DNA of 64,000 bases from Paraspadella gotoi (Eukaryota > Chaetognatha): positions 15,587,473 to 15,651,472 of the forward strand of contig CM119264.1 in assembly GCA_051294375.1 (NCBI GenBank), read 5' to 3'. Within the stretch, counting starts at the first letter, position 1. Every line of letters starts with the position of its first letter. The position numbers and the translations under genes were made by a program. Below the pieces are notes generated by a model that was not told the origin of the DNA, did not search any database, and saw only the letters and a list, made by a program, of their open reading frames with translations. Positions 53,390 through 63,374 of this stretch are shown piece by piece.

Positions 53390-53790
53390 TAAAGACTTTA
53401 AAATATTTTGGTAGTGCTATTTCTAAATTTTATGTTTTATAAAAAAGTTAGTTAACTATATTTATTAATAATTATAAGTAAAAATTGGGCTAAAGTTAAA
53501 AAATAATATTTCAAAATTTTTTTCATGGATTTGGATTCTTTGTCAAAAGTTGATATAAGAAATATAATAATTTTATATCAAATTATTTATTAAGTTGGTC
53601 CAAAATTCATAACTATAATTTTAAGCCAAAAATTGAAAATTAACAAAAATAAATAGTTTTAATATTTTTACCTACTTAATGAAGAATTTTTTAAAATGGA
53701 TTATACTTTCTTATATCAACTTTTTTAAGGAATTCAAATCCGATTTTAAAATTTTAAAATTTTAATTTTTCACTTTAGCTTATTTTTATT
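53390..53790. mobile_element. Palindromic MITE, family M1, diverged
   Basis: ATGGATTTGGATTCTTTGTC, AAAAGTTGATATAAGAAATA and TTATTAAGTTGGTCCAAAAT, mirrored by ACCTACTTAATGAAGAATTT and AAGGAATTCAAATCCGATTT. Just downstream of the last DEPDC5 exon. Confidence 0.6.
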
Positions 53791-54447
53791 ATTATTATTA
53801 ATAAATATAGTTTAACAAACTATTAATAAAATATAAAATTTGTAAACAAACTTACCAAAATATTTATATGGGGTCTTTATTTTCATATTATGTAAGTTAA
53901 ATATGGCTTTTATAAATCTTAATATAATTGAGTTTTTCATTACTCTACAATGTTTGCTTACATTTTAATAGCACGTTATTTGCTGCAAACAATCGCCATT
54001 TCCGACAAAGAAGATGAGACTATCAAAAAAATGGTTATCAAATTCATCACTTCTACAGACTTTATATAACACTTAATACTCTGCTACTTACACTTGACGC
54101 TTTGTATTATTTTCGTTATTTTTCAACGCCCTAATAACTATGAAACATGCAAAACAAGCATGTATGGCTTATCACTTATTTATGAAGTATAAACTATAAC
54201 AAGAAGTATACGAACTATGACGCGTGTTATGTTACTAGCTTGAGGGGAAATCGAGGGAAAAAAATGTATATTTCGCGAACAGTAGAAACTCGAGAATATA
54301 TCGATAGACCAAATATACCAAAGGGAGGAGGAGGAGGAAAGAAGAGGAAGAGAAGAATGGGACGGCAGGCTAAATCCTCCTCTGCGTCCCCCTTCTTGAC
54401 CAAAATGTCATGTCCAGGCCCCCAATGACGTGGCATGACATCGTCAT

Positions 54448-54745
54448 TAAGGCGGGCCAAAATTGAACGCTTTTTATAACTTCTAATTCTCTCAAAAAAA
54501 TTTATTCTTCCTTCTATTACTAAATCGATTTTCAATGCAACTTTTTGAATAAGTTCATTGGGTTTTTGCACTGAAGCTATAATAAATGAATGTATATAAT
54601 GAATATATAACAAATAACAAAATTTTTTTTTTAAATTTATTTTTTAAGATTCCTATAGAGCTTGAAAAGTTAAATGAAAGTTAGTGCTACAATTTTTTAA
54701 AAATTTTGACAATAAATTAGTTAAAATAAAAAAAGTGAGAGAAGT
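54448..54745 (-). repeat. Dispersed repeat family R5, inverted copy
   Basis: AAGGCGGGCCAAAATTGAAC through ATCGATTTTCAATGCAACTT and AAATGAAAGTTAGTGCTACA, the reverse complement of 21560-21880. The - strand ORF here is repeat-derived. Confidence 0.7.
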
Positions 54746-55162
54746 CGCATACTAAAACTATTAGATTTCCATTAAAAGCTATTTAAATCATTTAAAGTTC
54801 ATTTTTTAAAAAAAAATTATGTCACAGTCATTGACAAGTTATGCCGCTGCACCATGACTGATATTGATTCTTAAAAAATGGTAGTGATAGAGTCTAAAAT
54901 GTGGCAAATTTCTGAGACAACCATGGTCATAAGTCTATTTCCATCAGTTTAGGGTAAGTTTTTTTTGCGTTTTCCAAAACCAGGTTGCCTTTTGGTCTTG
55001 AGAAACACATCGATGAGGGGGTATATAGATCTTTTCAGCGCAGATTTGAGGGATCATGTATTCTTTCCAAGGTCCAGTTCTTTCATTTCTTGATTTTGTT
55101 TCCCATTTCTTGACCGGAGACTGATAAGAGCAGGCTTTATTTTTGTGTTGATTCTTGTTTAA

Positions 55163-55353
55163 GTTGATTCTTTAGAAGTTTGAAATTAGTTTCAACAACA
55201 ATTTATTTCATTAGTAACGGACATGTTTCGGCTTAGGTACAAGCCTTCATCAGCGTTAGAAAAGTTTTTATTAAATAAAAATAAATTATTAATAAAATAA
55301 ATTGTTGTTGAAACACAACAAAACGAAAGGATTACATCACAAAGTTAATTCTT
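55163..55353 (-). mobile_element. Small hammerhead-bearing insertion
   Basis: Bounded near its ends by GTTTCAACAACAATTTATTT and its complement AATAAATTGTTGTTGAAAC, with the hammerhead motif at 55214-55259 on the - strand. The uninterrupted homologue at 43076-43495 defines the insert to within ~15 bp. Size and content suit a retrozyme-like or Penelope-derived element; no protein is encoded. Confidence 0.7.
55214..55259 (-). ncRNA. Hammerhead-ribozyme-like motif HH5
   Basis: - strand: TAACG, CTGATGA (complement of 55247-55253), extra A, GGCTT-gtacct-AAGCC, GAAAC, ATGTC (GTC = complement of 55220-55222), then CGTTA, which pairs perfectly with TAACG as a 5-bp stem I. With HH4, the best candidate for an active ribozyme. 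Confidence 0.72.
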
Positions 55354-55852
55354 GTAAATGAAGTTTCTCCTTAGATTTTTACAGCTGAAGTATCTCCAGC
55401 TTGAGTTTTCACCTGTTTAGCATTGTCTTTGACAGTTGGTCTGCACTTGAGAATCAGAAATGATGGCGGTTTGGGTAGTTTAAGAAGAGGTTGAGTTAGG
55501 AAATTTTGTCCAAGTAGATTGATTGCAACTGGCCTTGGCTTTTGTGGTCTGGGTTGAAGCATTGGCGTGGGGGAAATAGGTTTGAGTTGAGGTGGAGACA
55601 GTTTGGGTTTTTAAAGGCAGAGGGGACATGTGTATTCTGCACCAAAGCAAGTAGATCCATTATATTCTTGTCCAGAATTCGTGGGTTTGCATTATTAGTA
55701 TACAATCTTTTAAAAAAATTCATCAGGTTTTCCAAGATGCCAATATATTCTCNNNNNNNNNNNNNNNNNNNNNNNNNNNNNNNNNNNNNNNNNNNNNNNN
55801 NNNNNNNNNNNNNNNNNNNNNNNNNNNNNNNNNNNNNNNNNNNNNNNNNNNN

Positions 55853-56870
55853 AAATTAACAAGCAGACAATACGTATTTTAATTTATAAATCTTTTATAG
55901 TAAGATATTTTACTGCCAATAGTGGCGGGCCTGAACTGCATTTGTCCTACTTTTACCATAAAAAAATCTGGCTAGCTTGATGTCTCGGCGAAAGAAAGAA
56001 ATGATCCTAGGTCCGGATCAGGATCGCCGAAAACGACGGAGGACGCAGTTGCGACGGTGAGNNNNNNNNNNAAAGGAGTGACGCATAAAACGACGTTGGA
56101 AGCAGCAAAAGAGACGAGTTTTGTGCGTGTTTGAGTCCGCTGCTTCAGAAGCCGCAGCAAGGGGCTTCGATGAAAAAAAAGTGGGAAATGCTCATCGAAT
56201 GCCGTAGCAGCGAATCTCTCTCTCTCATGGTATTTTGAACGATGGAGGAAGCAGTTGCGACAGCGAGAGCTACGGCAAAGGGAGTGACGCATGAAATGAC
56301 AATCAAAGCAGTAAAAGAGATATTTTTGTGCCTGTAATTATTGATTATTGATGTAATGAAAATCTATCAATCTTCTGGAAAGAGAAGAGATACAATTTAT
56401 ATATTTATTTAAGTATAAATTTAAGTAATGAGAGAATGAGAGAAAAGACAAATGTCAAACTGAGAATATTGTTAATTTAGTCGTGTAAGATAAATGGATA
56501 AATGAAGAATGAATGTCGAGGATGAATTATTATAGGAAAATTATTATAGTATTAAATTAAAATAAAATTAAATTAAAATTATTATATATATATATTATTA
56601 TTATTATTATTATTAATATAAAAAAATTGAAATTAAAAAATGCGTTTAGTTTGGATGTGAGTCCCGGTTAAGGAGAAGGTTAGCANNNNNNNNNNGAACC
56701 GCGATGGAGTTTATTTTTCACCATCGCCTTGCGTTTTGATGGGCGATGGCTCGGAGAAAAGGTAGAGCTTTTAGATCCCTCCCTACAAATGTTTCCATGA
56801 CTAAGAGTTGGAAGAAGCTGCCTTGCGCTTGGCAGTTCGCAAAAGGACTGCAAAGTTTTGACGAACGAGC
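55853..56870 (+). repeat. ~1-kb low-copy duplicated segment (copy 2)
   Basis: Collinear with 36619-37545; contains two 10-bp gaps and a TATTAT microsatellite at 56580-56620. Insertions relative to copy 1 include AGTGGCGGGCCTGAACTGCA near 55920. Confidence 0.8.
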
Positions 56871-57024
56871 GGCAACGGGGGTTGAGGCAGTTTAAAGGAG
56901 TACGGCTTCGTGGTCTGGGGAAACGACAGAAACGTTGAATGCAATTTTCCGGCCATTAATCAAGTTGGGAATGTAGACGGGCCTGATTGGGAGCCAGGTA
57001 ACCCTGCCATTGGTTTAACTCTTT

Positions 57025-57120
57025 ATGAAAAGACTGCTGCAATCACGGCTAGAACCCAGAACCATCGGGTTCAGAGATGAAGTGTTAACCCAGTGCGCTA
57101 TTACGGCTCTGATGGAAGTC
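57025..57120 (-). repeat. tRNA-derived sequence (SINE head or tRNA pseudogene)
   Basis: On the - strand TAGCGCACTGGG fits box A and GGGTTCTAGCC fits box B about 45 bases later, with TTCATCT in the anticodon-loop position. The flanks (56860-57025) are GC-rich. Acceptor-stem pairing is not convincing, so a tRNA-derived SINE or relic is more likely than a working tRNA. Confidence 0.55.
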
Positions 57121-57165
57121 AGTTGTATCCAACGGATAGTAATATTACATCACAAATCAATCATT

Positions 57166-57370
57166 TATGGTGGACTAAAATCCACCAACCGTTCATCAGC
57201 CGGAGGCAAATCATTCGCCTTCCAACCCAAAGGTCCGGGGTTCTAGCCGGTGGTCGCCTAGCAGTTAAGAGGGACGGGGCGCTTAACCCGGTGTTACAGC
57301 CTGATCCAAAGTTCAGGGACTGCTTATATTGATCGGTTCTGTCATTAACACATATCAATAATTACTGTCT
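57166..57370 (+). repeat. tRNA-related SINE, family T1
   Basis: TGGTGGACTAAAATCCACCA head, GGGGTTCTAGCC-GGTGG, GATCCAAAGTTCAGGGACTG, tail AATAATTACTGTCTGTTCAC. A few bases are lost in the head and in the box B stem. Confidence 0.8.
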
Positions 57371-57410
57371 GTTCACATTCAAACAACTGATTAATCAGCT
57401 AATATTTGAA

Positions 57411-57670
57411 TAAGGCGCTAAGTGGGCTGAAGATGACTACCGTAACTTCTATAACCCCCTTTAGTAGCCATGGAACTGGCTTGGAACCAGGCTTGAGGGT
57501 GCCACGCCCCCAAGGCGGCTTTCGGCCGTCCTCACGCTTCCCGCAGGGTAGGTACCAGGTTGGGATTGAACCCGGTACCTAGTGGTCATGAACAGATGGC
57601 TTTACTCAATGAGCCACCGGGTCAGGACTGAAGGTGTCATGCTTATAGGCCGGGGTGAACCTAGGCAATG
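57411..57670 (-). repeat. tRNA-derived SINE, family T2
   Basis: Same order as 8864-9165: AGTGGGCTGAAGATGAC, CCAAGGCGGCTTTCGGCCGT, GGGATTGAACCCGGTACC and CTCAATGAGCCACCGGGTCA. Box B reads GGGTTCAATCCC on the - strand. Confidence 0.8.
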
Positions 57671-58421
57671 CCGACTACAAATATATCATTTTAGGCTTAT
57701 TTTACATTCGCCGACCGGGATTTTGCGGTCAGTTATTATTAATAATAGTAATAAAACATTTCAATATTTTTTTTTAATTTATAATAACCAATATTGAGGT
57801 GGGGAATCTGATGGTAATGTTAAAATTCTTCCATATTGTCGGGATACCCTGACTACCTGGCCCTGAATGAGCATTTATTCCTTTTTTTAAAGGTTTTATG
57901 CTTTTAGCACTTTTATTTTTCTGAATTTTATTATAGAAACCTTGAAGGGAGTGAATCATACTATTTTTTTTGCAAATAAGCATATTGTGTTACATATTTA
58001 CAAATAATTTTTTAATATGGGCCCCATATCGAGCATTTTATGGATTTTTTGCCTTTTGAAGCAAATTAAAACAGCAAGCTCAATTATTTACACATTAATA
58101 ATCTATCTTTAGAATTGAAAAGAATTAAAAATATAATGATGCAGTTAGTATTTATTGATCAGCAATATTGTGAGTACTTAAACTTAAAAATAACTCTAAC
58201 TAGGATGTGGTTTTTGTTCTAATTTAAATTTTGTAGGTCCATCATAGTTGATTTTCTGTTGTCATGAAATGTTTCGCGGTGCATAGTGACGTGGTGAAAC
58301 ATCCCCGCGTGAGAAGCAGCAGATTTTGGCCCGAATGACTGAAAATTCAGTTACATGTTTAATAAACATTGTTTATTCATATTTATTGCTATATTGAAGT
58401 AATCCTTCGTTGTTACTATTA

Positions 58422-58615
58422 ATTAGAGAATTGACAAAGTTTTTGTTTGCAACGAATTTTATTTATAGTTGAACAGACATGTTTCGACTTGTTTTACAAG
58501 TCTTCATCAGCGTTTTTTTTTTTTTTTTGATGAAGACTTGTAAAACAAGTCGAAACATGTCTGTTCAACTATAAATAAAATTCGTTGCAAACAAAAACTT
58601 TGTCAATTCTCTAAT
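58422..58615. mobile_element. Perfect 88-bp inverted repeat with hammerhead motifs
   Basis: Arms 58422-58509 and 58528-58615 are exact reverse complements separated by an 18-bp GCG plus T-run. Outer ends read ATTAGAGAATTGACAAAGTT and its complement. Each arm carries stem II, GAAAC and ATGTC; only the left arm (- strand) has the full CTGATGA and stem I partner. Confidence 0.85.
58472..58514 (-). ncRNA. Hammerhead-ribozyme-like motif HH6
   Basis: - strand: AACG, CTGATGA (complement of 58504-58510), extra A, stem II GACTTGT-aaa-ACAAGTC (7 perfect pairs), GAAAC, ATGTC, then TGTT pairing with AACG (one G-U). The opposite arm (HH7, + strand, 58527-58566) reads TTGATGA and so lacks the essential C at position 3. 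Confidence 0.68.
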
Positions 58616-58702
58616 ATTTATTGCTATAACTTGTAATATTATCTACACTTTTTCTTACTTTTAAAAAATCAGCAGTGCGGCACCTTCTCTCCGTGATATC
58701 AT

Positions 58703-60253
58703 TTATGCATTAACCATGTTCTTCATAGAGACGAAGAAAGGGTCAGAATCCCATTCGGAAGGTTCCACTGGCATCTCCTCGGCGGCAGCGCGATGAACTT
58801 CTATAGAAGCAGCGAGGGCTGCAAGCAAATCTTGATCAGCCGTTTGTGAAAACAGCGCAAGACTGACCATTCTCTCCGAGAGCCACCAGCATTGCCTCTC
58901 CATAACTGTCATACACGCTACAGCTATGTTACGGTTGACCCTGTAAACAATGAAATATTATTTTGGTTAAAAACTGCTATAAAGTCACTTCATTTACTTT
59001 TTGTAGCGGCAAAGTCTTTTATAAAACTTTAAATCCTGAAATGCTGCTTCGGCAGCGAAGTTGGCTGTGAACCATGGTATGGTGAATTAATTTTTTATTA
59101 GTAAAAAAAACTAAGGCTAAAAATTTTTTTAAAAAACTTACGAATATTTTACTGGTTTATTCCTGTAAAAGATATTTTCTGATGAAAAACAAACATTATG
59201 TTAACTAATATTTTTACCCTACCTCTTACAGTTCCATCAACTCCTCATAATCTCCCCTTTGAAAGGCTGACTTTCCGTTGGCTCGAATATCCGATGAAAT
59301 AGCGCAGAGATCGTCGATCCAATCTTGGAAAGGATTGTCGATGGAAAGAAGGTTGGGACTATCTTCAGCAGTGAAGTCGCGCGAAAAAGAAATACTTTTA
59401 GTCCACCAGGAATGAAAGTCCTTTATCAGTTTTTCGCCGGGACAAACACTGCCTCGCCTAAACACGGCTGACCAAGCTGCTTTTGCTATCAATATATGTG
59501 GTGACGACAAGCACACTAAAGAAGAGGACGGCCAAGATGCAATTCGAGCCGGGTACAAGCTCCTGCATGCACACAAAGATTATTTAACTAACATATTGAG
59601 ATAAAGGAGAAAATTGTTTTGTTTTGTTTTAGACAACAAATTTATTTATTAAGAAAAAATTTGATTTGAAGCATAATAGCCCAAGCATGTCCATTTTACT
59701 TAATAAATAAATTCGTTGTCTGAAACAAAACAAAACAATTTTTCTCCTTTGCTACTTACCACCGAAACGAAAGAATAAAAATAATTAATTCATGTTTCAC
59801 CTTGCGAAGAACCAGTGTTGGAGGTGATTGTATTGAAAGAGAGCGCCAACACCTTGTCATTTAGATGGCAACATTCCAAGCGATCGCGTACTTTGGTAAA
59901 GGTTTCTAAACCTAAACTTATATTTTATATAACTGATATTCTTTATGCTCAAGATTTACAAATATTAAATAAAAATATATATTTTTACCTGTTGAATTTA
60001 CAACCACCTCAAAGCCAAGCTGCTTTGTTCCAATAACTCCTGAGATGAGTACGGGCATATGCTCAATGACTTTGCCCCCTTGCTTTCCTCCCATTCTCAC
60101 TCGTTTCCCGTCGAAGTGATTATCGTATTCCGCGAGGTCAACGGAGAGATAAGCGTGGAGTCTTTCATCCTCACGAANNNNNNNNNNGGTAGAAAGACTC
60201 AGGGTGATGTCCTCAAGTTTACCACCGCCGATTATGATCAGTTGTTGAAGCAT
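58703..60253 (-). pseudogene. hAT-like transposase gene, intron-containing and decayed
   Basis: Probable exons on the - strand: 60253-59989, 59890-59801, 59562-59230, 59064-58998 and 58940-58703. Readable landmarks are HMPVLISGVIGTKQLGF, LSFNTITSNTGSSQ joined in phase to GACTRLELHLGRPLL, CACRHHIY, SAVFRRGSVCPGEKLIKDFH, RGDYEELMEL, FTANFAAEAAFQDLKF and CWWLSERMVSLALF. Their order matches an invertebrate hAT-like transposase family I recall (LPVxVSG, FDTTASNTG, GACxLLE, ACRHHIxEL, DYRELLEL, WYLSEEL). Decay: a TAG and a frameshift around CACRHHIY, Asn where the family has Asp in FDTTASN, a missing segment between the third and fourth exons, and a 10-bp gap. N-terminus not found. Confidence 0.72.
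59627..59745. mobile_element. Small inverted-repeat insertion inside a hAT intron
   Basis: ACAACAAATTTATTTATTAA and its near complement TTAATAAATAAATTCGTTGT, each flanked by TTGTTTTGTTTT or AAAACAAAACAA. The centre has AAGCATGTCCATTTTAC, a degenerate remnant of the hammerhead 3' half and its conserved AATAAATTCGTTG tail. Confidence 0.55.
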
Positions 60254-60450
60254 TTAAAGTAAAGCTTCATTGGAAATTTGAATTTGAAGCGAAAAGGTCT
60301 TGTTTTTCGTTTCTTTTTGAGGAGGTTTATACTATGATGAAAAAAAAAGTGTCGCGGTTACTTTCCAGTTATTTTTCGGCATTTTAATGTAAGAATCAAA
60401 AAATAAAACTTAGATATCAAGAAACTTTGGCCTTTTGTGATTCATATAAG

Positions 60451-61078
60451 CTGTGTCTCATTTATGTATGACAAAAAATACAGGAGTTCCAGGTAAAAAA
60501 AATGTATTGTCCAAAAAAATGCTTCCTTCATTTTTATCACTTTTATATTTATATTTTTTATTTATACTCATTTCCGGTTCTTTTTATTATTTTTTTAGTT
60601 CAACCAACACTATTAAAAATCCCTGCCTTTTCTCAGTCTCATGTCAAATGGTTATTGCATTATCTCCATTAGGATAGATTCAGGAATGAATCTTAATTCA
60701 TATGTCAAAAAAGAACAATATTAAAATTACATTGATGCTGTAGATGTTACAGAATATTAATTTTAAATTGTAAAATATTAATAAAAGTTATAAGACACTG
60801 AGTAACCTTTCTGTAAGTAAAGTTATCATTTTTATTTACCTTTGGATGTATTATCAAGTATCAAACAAGTCTAAAAATAAAAAAATACAGATTTTGTTGA
60901 AGTAAAAGACAATGAATTATCACATTATGCAGTAACAACTCAAGCCTTGTTTACTTTATAGAGGATCAATCTTTTGCACTGCTTGCTAAGGACCATTTTT
61001 TGCCCCAAATCTGATAAAAAATATCATGTCAGAGATATTATTTTAACAATAATATTAGTAGTTCTCTTAATCAAAAAG
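60451..61078 (+). repeat. ~625-bp near-identical duplication (copy 1)
   Basis: TGTGTCTCATTTATGTATGA through TTAGTAGTTCTCTTAATCAA recurs at 63375-64000 in the same orientation with only a few one-base indels (for example ATGGTTATTG versus ATGGTTTATTG). No gene is apparent in it. Confidence 0.9.
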
Positions 61079-61449
61079 AAGTGAAAACAGTTAGAGACAA
61101 CCTCTTTTGGAAGTATTTGAATGCATTAAATAATTTAATACTGTTAAGAAATAATTATTTTATTCAGTCTTAGGGAGGTCATATTACCTATTAAAACTTG
61201 TTTTTTGGCCAAAAAATATATTTGATAATAAAACTGGCTTTTCCAAACCGCGACACTTTTTTTTTCCATCATGGTAAGATGATGACTCATCCATTAATTC
61301 CAACTCCTCAATTTTATCCCAGCCTCCTCCAAGAAGGCATCCGTATCAATTTCAGAAGCAATAAAATCCATCTGAATAGTAATAGGTCAAATCATTAATA
61401 AAATTTATGATATTTATCAATATTCTAAAGTATAATTTATAGATTAAAC

Positions 61450-61689
61450 CTACCGTTTTTTCTTTTTCCCACTTCTATTTCTGCTCCGAAACCTTTCATT
61501 CTCATCGACTTTATTTTGCTCTTGTCGTTCTTGTTCCCTGACTTGGTCTCGATGAATGAGATCCACCCCAGCCATACGAGCAATGCCTTGTCTTTCGCCG
61601 CGAATTACTTGCCACCAAATGAGCATTTTGCGCATGAGCGTCAAAGTATTTTGACATGGACGCGATGAAGTCTTCTCACATTTTGGCAT
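61450..61689 (-). CDS. Unidentified short - strand ORF or exon
   Basis: 79 codons with a coding-like composition: NTLTLMRKMLIWWQVIRGER, QGIARMAGVDLIHRDQV, then a charged helix-like REQERQEQNKVDENERFRSR ending in a KKKKR tail. An AACG|GTAGGTTT donor-like site overlaps the stop, so it may be an exon continuing downstream. A further open segment with DKIEELELMDESSSYHDG lies at about 61265-61340 on the same strand. Family not recognised; it could be part of the hAT element or a separate gene. Confidence 0.35.
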   Translation of the reverse strand: MPKCEKTSSRPCQNTLTLMRKMLIWWQVIRGERQGIARMAGVDLIHRDQVREQERQEQNKVDENERFRSRNRSGKKKKR

Positions 61690-62139
61690 AGGTTGGCGAA
61701 AGAGTCATCCCATCGCTTCGGGTACGCTTTGAAACTGGATACGTGGTGGTTCGACTTTAAAGATAATATTATCATTATCTTATTTAATTTTAATTTCCTT
61801 GTCTTGTCCTTGTTCCTTGTCTCTCCCAACCATCCAAAGTTTTATTTGTTTGTTTCCATGGCGCTATTATCTGCTCTGCAATTCTGTCGCTCTCTGCCAC
61901 TGCTGCTGCCGCATTAACTCCAATGCCGAGCCGAAGCTGCACTCGTCAGCTGAATCAAGATAAACAGGAAAAAAAAGAACATCGGTTTTGCTAGTAACCT
62001 GACGAAAAAGATTTTCCTTTAGTTTCTTATTAAATAAAAATTTCATTCTTCTCTCCTTTATTTTTATGTTAAATAAAAATTTCGCGATAATAACTGGACT
62101 ATTTCACTTTAACCTGACCGTAAGATATGTAAATGGCTA

Positions 62140-62545
62140 AATACAAGAAAAGAAAAATTTTGCGAGCCCTTCAGACATATGGCTATGGGATTCCTGAATT
62201 TGAAGTTTATTGTAAAATGGCAACATACCTTAAATGCGTTGACATTGTATTGAAGTTGAGAAATCCCTTTATTTTATATATAAAAATTGCGTTAAAAATA
62301 TTTTCCCGAGCGGACCAGTCCATTTGAATTGGATGATTTGATGTCAAAATGATGGTTATTTGTCAAGAGAAAAAAAAATGCGAGCCCTTTAGATGTAACA
62401 GGATCGGAATCGAGTGTTTTTACATCTATTTTTTACCTGAATTTTTCCCAGGAGCGTTGACATTATTTGGTAGTCAGATTTTAACGAAAATCTCCATTGA
62501 AAAAGTCTTCCTCGATTTCTAAGAACGACGTAGACTCCTATGTTT
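62140..62545 (+). repeat. Third copy of the 44.4/45.3-kb arm repeat
   Basis: Matches 45330-45670 (TTCAGACATATGGCTAT, GATTCCTGAATTTGAAGTTT, GCGTTGACATT, CGACGTAGACTCCTAT) with a ~60-bp insertion around TATAAAAATTGCGTTAAA. The ORF within is repeat-derived. Confidence 0.8.
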
Positions 62546-63005
62546 CCTGTCATTAGCTCGTCTGACGGATTCTTAAGTTGTTAAATTTCGCGTTTATTTC
62601 GATACAATACTTATTTTTTTGTGCCAGGTCAATAATAAGGTCAATTATTTGCTCTATTCCTGAATCCTGACCCGGGTCAATGTCGCGGCTTAGTTTGCCC
62701 AGACGGTGAGGGGTGAGGGTGAGGGGTCAGAAAAGGTGGCAACGAATCGAGGTCTGGAGTCAGTGAGATAAAAGTTGTTCTTCCAGAAATTAAGTACAGT
62801 AAGTGCTATAGCCTCGGCTAAAACTTTCTATCTCCATGAAGCCCGTGATCATAACGAATTAATGTATTTTGTAGTAAGGTGTTGTGTGAAGAGTTGTTTG
62901 TTAAGATCCTTCAAAGGCAAATAGTAAGTTCATGTCAAATAATCATAATTCATTGCAAGTAATAACATACTAAGTAGGCTCCATCCGGGGAGTGTAGAAA
63001 AACCG

Positions 63006-63052
63006 ATGTTCATCTCTCGTTCATCTCTCGTTCATTTCTCGTTCATCTCTCG
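63006..63052 (+). repeat. Short tandem repeat (TCATCTCTCGT)
   Basis: Four 11-bp units, one with a T substitution, followed by a GC-rich stretch to about 63165. No gene recognised around it. Confidence 0.85.
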
Positions 63053-63374
63053 TCAGCGGGCGATCCCTGGCGTTCACTTAGACTGTACTGAGCTTTTCTA
63101 CTCCGTAGTTACGTATTCAACAAAAGATCAGTGTTTATACGTCGACGCCAAGTATCGCGCGCGTACGATCTCTCTAACAAATAATACTATAATATAAAAA
63201 ATCTAAACTTCCGAGACCAAATAATTCGTTTGTACTGCGTTTTTTTTCAAATAAAAATTTGATAGAGCAATGCTCACATTTCTCTCGGTGAATATAGAAG
63301 CCAAAATCTCGTTTACATAATTTATAATCTGGCAAATTTATTTAATATGNNNNNNNNNNNNNNNNNNNNNNNNN

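Larger units (their letters stand above)
55130..55745 (-). pseudogene. Repeated ORF, second copy, split by an insertion
   Basis: TTATTTTTGTGTTGATTCTT and CATTATATTCTTGTCCAGAA match 43076-43495. The frame is broken by small indels, and the block between GTTTAAGTT and TGTAAATGAAGTTTCTCC holds a ~190-bp insert (55163-55353) absent from the first copy. It extends further on the N-terminal side (MENLMNFFKRLYTNNANPRI) until the gap at 55753. Confidence 0.55.

Noticed and set aside
57025-57120. Functional tRNA gene on the - strand
   Set aside because: Box A and box B are good, but I could not form a convincing acceptor stem, and the region is flanked by other SINE sequence.
60059-60262. + strand ORF ending QLLKHLK across the hAT exon
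   Set aside because: The - strand frame over the same bases is longer, matches hAT-like motifs and splices in phase; the + frame has an immediate upstream stop and no similarity.
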